Below are positions 6,073 to 9,684 of a DNA stretch of 9,684 nt, piece by piece (positions within the stretch are counted from its first letter, which is position 1; every line of letters starts with the position of its first letter). The translations under genes and the position numbers were made by a program. Below the pieces are notes generated by a model. It was not told the DNA's origin. It ran no database searches and saw only the letters and a program-made list of their open reading frames with translations. This DNA is from Oscillospiraceae bacterium. GTDB taxonomy: Bacteria; Bacillota; Clostridia; Oscillospirales; UBA929. The DNA is taken from contig JAITDM010000076.1 in assembly GCA_031282535.1 (NCBI GenBank), forward strand, positions 1 through 9,684, given 5' to 3'.

Positions 6073-7611
6073 ATGAAGCGGCGTGCGTTGTTCAGCGTGT
6101 CCGACAAAACAGGCGTGGTGGAACTGGCCCGGCGGATTTCGGCGCTGGGGTATGAGATCGTGTCCACCGGAGGCACCGCAGCCGCGCTCCGGGCGGGCGG
6201 CATCCCGGTGGTGGGCATCAGCGAGATCACGGGGTTTCCCGAGTGTCTCGACGGTCGTCTGAAGACGCTGCATCCCTTTGTGCACGGCGGCATTCTGGCC
6301 ATGCGGGACAATCCCGACCATATGGCCCAGCTTGAACTGCTCGGCATCGAGCCGATCGACATCGTCGTGATCAATCTCTACCCGTTTAAACAGACGATCC
6401 TCAAAGAGGATGTGCAGCTCGCCGAGGCCATCGAAAACATCGACATCGGCGGCCCCACGATGATCCGCTCGGCTGCCAAAAATTGGCAGGATGTGGTGGT
6501 TGTCATTGATCCGATCGACTACGACATGGTGGCGGACGCGCTGGAGGAGGGCGGCGTGAGCAGGGAGACGCGGTTTGCGCTGGCCTCCAAGGTGTTTGAA
6601 CACACGGCGCACTACGACGCGCTCATTGCCGAGTATCTGCGGCACGAGACGGGCCGGTTGTACCCGGAGACGCTGACGCTGACGTTTGAGAAGGAGCAGG
6701 CGCTGCGCTACGGAGAAAATCCAAACCAGTCGGCGGCCTTTTACCGGGAGGTGGGCCGCTGGGAGGGGACGCTGCCGGCCCTGGAGCAGATCCACGGCAA
6801 GGAGCTCTCCTACAACAACATAGGCGATCTCAACGGGGCGATCGAGCTCATCCGGGAGTTTGAGGAACCCTGTGTGGTGGCCGTCAAGCACACAAACCCC
6901 TGTGGCGTGGGGTTGGGGCGCACGCTGTTGGAGGCGTGGGAAAACGCCTACGCGGCCGATCCCGTATCCATCTTCGGCGGCGTCGTCGCGTTGAACCGCA
7001 CCTGCGACGCCGAGACGGCCGCGCAGCTCCACAAGCTCTTCCTCGAGATCGTGGTGGCGCCGGCGTTCACCGATGAGGCGGTGGAGATTCTGAGCGCGAA
7101 GAAAAATCTCCGGCTGCTCACGTTGGAGCTGATGGGAGACCCCCACATTCCGTTTGATTACGACCTGCGGCGCGTCTCCGGCGGGCTGTTGGTGCAGAGC
7201 CGGGATGATATTTTGTACGACGAATCCGAGCCGGTCGTCGTGACCCGGCGCGCGCCCACAAAGGAGGAGCTGGCCGCGCTGCATTTCGCCTGGAAGGTGG
7301 TCAACTACGTCAAATCCAACGCCATTGTGCTGGCAAACGGCCGCCGCACGGTGGGCATTGGCCCGGGACAGACGAACCGCGTCACGGCGCTGAGGCTGGC
7401 CATCCAATACGCCGGCGAGGCGGCCCGGGGGTCTGTGATGGCCTCCGACGCGTTCTTCCCGTTTGAGGACTGCGTGCGGGAGGCCGAGAAAGCCGGCGTC
7501 ACGGCCATCATCCAGCCGGGTGGCTCGGTGGGCGACCAGAAATCCATCGACGCGGCCGACGAGGCGGGCATCGCGATGCTCTTCACCGGAGTCCGTCATT
7601 TCAAACACTGA
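6073..7611 (+). CDS. purH: Bifunctional AICAR formyltransferase / IMP cyclohydrolase
   Basis: 512-residue enzyme for the last two steps to IMP: 10-formyl-THF-dependent formylation of AICAR, then ring closure of FAICAR; cytoplasmic. The N-terminal cyclohydrolase (MGS-like) domain, about 1-195, shows SVSDKTG (8-14), STGGTA (31-36), GRLKTLHP (61-68) and IGGPTMIRSAAKN (125-137). The transformylase domain, about 200-512, shows RYGENPNQ (212-219), KHTNPCGVG (272-280) with the catalytic Lys-His pair, DPVSIFGGVVALN (296-308), VKSNAIV (413-419), PGQTNRV (431-437), SDAFFPF (458-464) and the end QPGGSVGDQKSID (481-493) ... FTGVRHFKH. It is full length with all motifs intact. A G-rich, weak ribosome binding site (GGGGGA, about 6059-6064) precedes ATG 6073. 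purD follows after 31 nt. Confidence 0.98.
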   Translation: MKRRALFSVSDKTGVVELARRISALGYEIVSTGGTAAALRAGGIPVVGISEITGFPECLDGRLKTLHPFVHGGILAMRDNPDHMAQLELLGIEPIDIVVINLYPFKQTILKEDVQLAEAIENIDIGGPTMIRSAAKNWQDVVVVIDPIDYDMVADALEEGGVSRETRFALASKVFEHTAHYDALIAEYLRHETGRLYPETLTLTFEKEQALRYGENPNQSAAFYREVGRWEGTLPALEQIHGKELSYNNIGDLNGAIELIREFEEPCVVAVKHTNPCGVGLGRTLLEAWENAYAADPVSIFGGVVALNRTCDAETAAQLHKLFLEIVVAPAFTDEAVEILSAKKNLRLLTLELMGDPHIPFDYDLRRVSGGLLVQSRDDILYDESEPVVVTRRAPTKEELAALHFAWKVVNYVKSNAIVLANGRRTVGIGPGQTNRVTALRLAIQYAGEAARGSVMASDAFFPFEDCVREAEKAGVTAIIQPGGSVGDQKSIDAADEAGIAMLFTGVRHFKH

Positions 7612-7642
7612 TGAACATTTGCAGGCAGAGGGGAGTGTACCC

Positions 7643-8893
7643 ATGAGGGTGTTGGTTATCGGGTCCGGAGGGCGCGAACATGTCCTGTGCTGGAAGCTTG
7701 CGCAGAGTGCCCGCGTCACGGAGCTGTACTGCGCGCCGGGCAACGCCGGCATCGCCCGGCTGGCGGCGTGCGTGCCGGTGCGCGCCGCCGATGTGGACGG
7801 CATCGTCGCGTTTGCCAAGCGGGAGAGGATGGATTTTGTCGTCGTGGCGCCGGACGATCCGCTGGCGCTGGGCTGTGTCGACGCGTTGGAGGCGGCCGGG
7901 GTTCCGGCCTTTGGCCCGCGCCGCGCGGCGGCGGAGATCGAGAGTTCGAAGATCTACGCCAAGACGCTGATGCAGAAGTACGACATTCCCACGGCGCGGT
8001 GGCGCGCCTTCGACAGGCCGGACGAGGCGATCGACTACATCCGCGCCCAGGGCGCGCCCATTGTGGTCAAAGCCGACGGGCTGGCGTTGGGCAAGGGCGT
8101 CGTCGTGGCGCGTACGGAGGACGAGGCGGTGCGCGCCGTGCGGGATATGATGGAGAACAAGCGATTCCGGGAGGCCGGCGCGCGGGTGGTCGTCGAGGAG
8201 TGCATGACAGGGCCGGAGGTCACCGTGCTGGCCTTCACCGACGGCAAGACCGTGGTGCCCATGCCTTCCTCGCGCGATCACAAGCCCGTATTTGACGGCA
8301 ACCGAGGCCCGAACACCGGCGGCATGGGCGCGGTTTCGCCGGCCCCCGGCTACACGCCGGCGCTGGCGGCGCTCTGTGAGGAGACCATTTTCACGCCCAC
8401 TGTCCGGGCGCTGGCCGCCGAGGGGCGGCCCTTTCAGGGCGTCCTCTATTTTGGTCTGATGCTGACGGAGCAGGGGCCGCGCGTCGTGGAGTACAACGCC
8501 CGTTTCGGCGATCCGGAGGCGCAGGCGGTGCTCATGCTGCTGGAGAGCGATCTTCTGGACATCCTGCTGGCCGTACGCGGCGGCACGCTGGCGTCGGCGG
8601 ACATCCGCTGGCGGCCGGAGGCCGCCTGCTGCGTCGTCTTGGCGAGCGGCGGCTATCCGGGGTCCTATCCGACGGGGCTGCCGATCACCGGCTTGCCGGA
8701 CGACACCCCGGAGCGCGTGGTATTCCACGCGGGCACGGCGCGGCAGGGCACGGACTGTGTGACCGCCGGCGGACGCGTACTGGGCGTGACCGCCCGCGCC
8801 TATGCCCCGGAGGAGGCCCGCCGCCTGGCCTACGAGACGGCGGACGCCATCCGCTTTGAAGGCCTCCACATGCGCCGGGACATCGGGCTGTGA
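7643..8893 (+). CDS. purD: Phosphoribosylamine-glycine ligase (GAR synthetase)
   Basis: 416-residue ATP-grasp enzyme joining glycine to 5-phosphoribosylamine, the second step of de novo purine synthesis. The N domain starts VLVIGSGGREH (3-13) with APGNAGI (31-37) and APDDPLALG (69-77), a variant common in Clostridia where other bacteria have GPEAPL. The ATP-grasp core shows VVKADGLALGKGV (141-153), VVVEECMTGPEVTVLAF (182-198), RGPNTGGMGAVSP (221-233) and the metal-binding VVEYNARFGDPEAQ (281-294). The C-terminal domain carries ASGGYPG (334-340) and GGRVLGVTA (376-384). ATG 7643 has GAGGGGAG (7628-7635) 7 nt upstream. A longer frame starting inside purH is discarded. It is the last gene of the purHD unit. 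Confidence 0.98.
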   Translation: MRVLVIGSGGREHVLCWKLAQSARVTELYCAPGNAGIARLAACVPVRAADVDGIVAFAKRERMDFVVVAPDDPLALGCVDALEAAGVPAFGPRRAAAEIESSKIYAKTLMQKYDIPTARWRAFDRPDEAIDYIRAQGAPIVVKADGLALGKGVVVARTEDEAVRAVRDMMENKRFREAGARVVVEECMTGPEVTVLAFTDGKTVVPMPSSRDHKPVFDGNRGPNTGGMGAVSPAPGYTPALAALCEETIFTPTVRALAAEGRPFQGVLYFGLMLTEQGPRVVEYNARFGDPEAQAVLMLLESDLLDILLAVRGGTLASADIRWRPEAACCVVLASGGYPGSYPTGLPITGLPDDTPERVVFHAGTARQGTDCVTAGGRVLGVTARAYAPEEARRLAYETADAIRFEGLHMRRDIGL

Positions 8894-8942
8894 GGTCGAT
8901 TTGATGGGCGAGATGCCTGCCTGTTATCTTGCGAGCGTTACG

Positions 8943-9033
8943 ATTTACCAGCATCAACGTCATAGGGGACGCCGCCTTCGGCGTCCCGCCGTGAATACTG
9001 CCAGGTGGGGAGCCTGTTGCAAAACTGGTAAAT
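8943..9033. repeat. 91-bp inverted-repeat-bounded structured segment
   Basis: Perfect 9-bp arms ATTTACCAG (8943-8951) and CTGGTAAAT (9025-9033) enclose a perfect 9-bp GC hairpin GGGACGCCG/CGGCGTCCC (8966-8974 and 8979-8987, loop CCTT). An inner pairing CAAC (8955-8958)/GTTG (9016-9019) and a small CAGG/CCTG hairpin (9002-9016) are possible, which together resemble a multibranched RNA fold. It may be a small RNA, a leader element, a terminator array or a short non-autonomous mobile repeat. No known RNA family is recognised. The inverted repeats are directly seen; the role is open. Confidence 0.5.
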
Positions 9034-9045
9034 AATGGGTACAAA

Positions 9046-9078
9046 AACCGGCGACTTCACAAAGTGGAGCCGCCGGTT
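9046..9078. terminator. Hairpin terminator after purD
   Basis: AACCGGCG (9046-9053) pairs with CGCCGGTT (9071-9078), continued after one mismatch by CTTCAC/GTGGAG around an AAA loop. On the plus strand CGTTTGTT follows, an interrupted T tract. On the minus strand the hairpin would be followed by GTTTTTGT, so it may act in both directions. It is a good candidate for ending purHD or the structured segment just upstream. Confidence 0.6.
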
Positions 9079-9290
9079 CGTTTGTTGCGGCGCAGCCGCC
9101 GGGGGAAGGGTTCCGCGCTCTACTTGTCAGTGTAATATGGCGTTGTGTGACGAATAGGCAGGCCGAGGGGTTCCGCTTGGGTGCCGGAAGCAAAATTGAA
9201 AGCGAGGCGGACGTCACCAAACGCACATTTTTTGTGTCTGTATAGGTGACGGCCGTCAAACGAACCGACGAGGAGGTGATCAGCAGCGTG

Positions 9291-9684
9291 ATGGATGCAC
9301 TTCTGCTGCGTGAGATTCGCGAGGGACACGAGAAGGCTTTGGAACAGGCGATTGACAAGTACACGGCGTATGTCTGCACGATCATACGCAACACGGCGGG
9401 GACTGCATTGACGCACGAGGACATTGAGGAAGTCGCGTCGGATGTGTTCCTTGCCCTTTGGGACCACGCGGACAAAGCAGAGAAACTTAAATCGTACATT
9501 GCTGCCATCGCCCGGAACAAGGCGAAGAATAAGATCCGCGAAGCGAGCGAAATTCTACCCTTGGAAGAGAGCATTCTTGCGGACCATAGCGGCACGCCGG
9601 AGGAGAAGGCAATTTCAGAGGACGAGCGAAGCATGGTGACATCTGCGGTCCTCGCCATGGAGGACACAGACCGCGAAATTCTCC
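9291..9684 (+). CDS. ECF-type RNA polymerase sigma factor (5' part, cut by window end)
   Basis: First 131 codons of a sigma-70 family ECF factor, which would direct RNA polymerase to a small regulon. Region 2 spans about 16-86, with the conserved core helix DIEEVASDVFLALWDH (44-59) and the DNA-facing KSYIAAIARNKAKNKIRE (67-84). A variable acidic linker (85-107) follows, then the start of region 4 near DERSMVTSAVLAMEDTDREIL (111-131), where the window ends before the helix-turn-helix. ATG 9291 is chosen because AGGAGGTGATC (9271-9281), fully complementary to the 16S rRNA 3' end, lies 9 nt upstream; GTG 9288 is an alternative. An upstream in-frame GTG (9246) directly follows a stop and has no ribosome binding site. 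A cognate anti-sigma factor would be expected just beyond the window. Confidence 0.88.
   Translation, partial: MDALLLREIREGHEKALEQAIDKYTAYVCTIIRNTAGTALTHEDIEEVASDVFLALWDHADKAEKLKSYIAAIARNKAKNKIREASEILPLEESILADHSGTPEEKAISEDERSMVTSAVLAMEDTDREIL

Larger units (their letters stand above)
8894..9290. other. Gene-poor region between purD and the sigma factor
   Basis: 397 bp. It contains the 91-bp structured segment and the hairpin above. Two possible protein frames (for example 43 codons from ATG 8904) lack a ribosome binding site and read through the hairpins, so neither is annotated. Between 9079 and 9290 only a short GC palindrome (near 9087-9099) and an A/T-rich patch (9219-9244) before the sigma factor stand out. 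Confidence 0.6.

Noticed and set aside
7463..7642. Extension of the purD frame into the end of purH
   Set aside because: The PurD glycine-rich N terminus begins exactly at ATG 7643, which has a strong ribosome binding site.
4169..7818. Two antisense frames of more than 600 codons opposite the kinase, dehydrogenase, purH and purD
   Set aside because: Low stop frequency on the antisense strand of GC-rich genes explains them. Their composition is arginine/histidine/valine-rich and they cross several real genes on the other strand.
8943..9033. ZTP (pfl) or other purine-linked riboswitch, prompted by the neighbouring purHD genes and a GGGGAGC stretch
   Set aside because: The characteristic downstream CCGCC-containing pseudoknot strand and the conserved 5' domain are not present in order, and the element lies after purD, not before a purine gene.
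9217..9244. ECF-type autoregulatory promoter before the sigma factor (CCAAAC, T-rich spacer, TGTC)
   Set aside because: The general look is right, but the spacing between the two elements is about 12 nt where ECF promoters usually have about 16, and neither hexamer is a clean match.
1..9684. CRISPR array, tRNA or rRNA genes
   Set aside because: No regularly spaced repeats, no cloverleaf with a TTCRA-type T loop and no rRNA-like sequence were noticed on either strand.

Overview
The window looks like a chromosomal stretch from a GC-rich member of the Firmicutes, most likely class Clostridia. The reasons are strong AGGAGG-type ribosome binding sites, the style of PurD and PurH, consensus sigma-A promoters, and an ECF sigma factor with a ribosome binding site fully complementary to the 16S 3' end. 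The lineage is inferred from sequence style and was not confirmed by a search.

Layout, left to right. (1) 71-1165, plus strand: a stand-alone RNA ligase of the T4 Rnl1 type. It ends in a perfect 12-bp inverted repeat (1148-1182) that separates it from a convergent minus-strand cluster. (2) 3382-1209, minus strand: a compact apparent operon in the order small serine recombinase, YbaK/EbsC-type Cys-tRNA(Pro) deacylase, a possible 22-codon ORF, and an alpha/beta hydrolase. Spacers are 34 and 17 nt, and the last junction is an ATGA overlap. A consensus -10 and a 28-bp palindrome lie upstream of the recombinase. (3) 3383-3731: a 349-bp divergent intergenic region with promoters for both sides. (4) 3732-5956, plus strand: a two-gene carbohydrate operon of a PfkB-family sugar-phosphate kinase (1-phosphofructokinase/tagatose-6-phosphate kinase type) and a SorE/YggP-like zinc dehydrogenase, with a TTGTCA-17-TATAAT promoter. 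(5) 6073-8893, plus strand: purH and purD, the last-steps enzyme and the GAR synthetase of de novo purine synthesis, with a TTGTCA-17-TATGAT promoter. (6) 8894-9290: a 397-bp region without a convincing protein gene. It holds a 91-bp inverted-repeat-bounded segment with an internal GC hairpin, followed by a terminator-like hairpin. (7) 9291 to the window end: the 5' part of an ECF sigma factor gene.

The kinase/dehydrogenase pair and purHD are ordinary metabolism. Three parts are less ordinary. The first is the RNA ligase, a family best known from phage tRNA repair, with no kinase/phosphatase partner inside the window. The second is the recombinase cotranscribed with a tRNA-editing enzyme and a hydrolase. 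The third is the structured intergenic element between purD and the sigma factor, which could be a small RNA, a leader element or a mobile repeat. No complete new multi-gene system can be claimed from this window alone.
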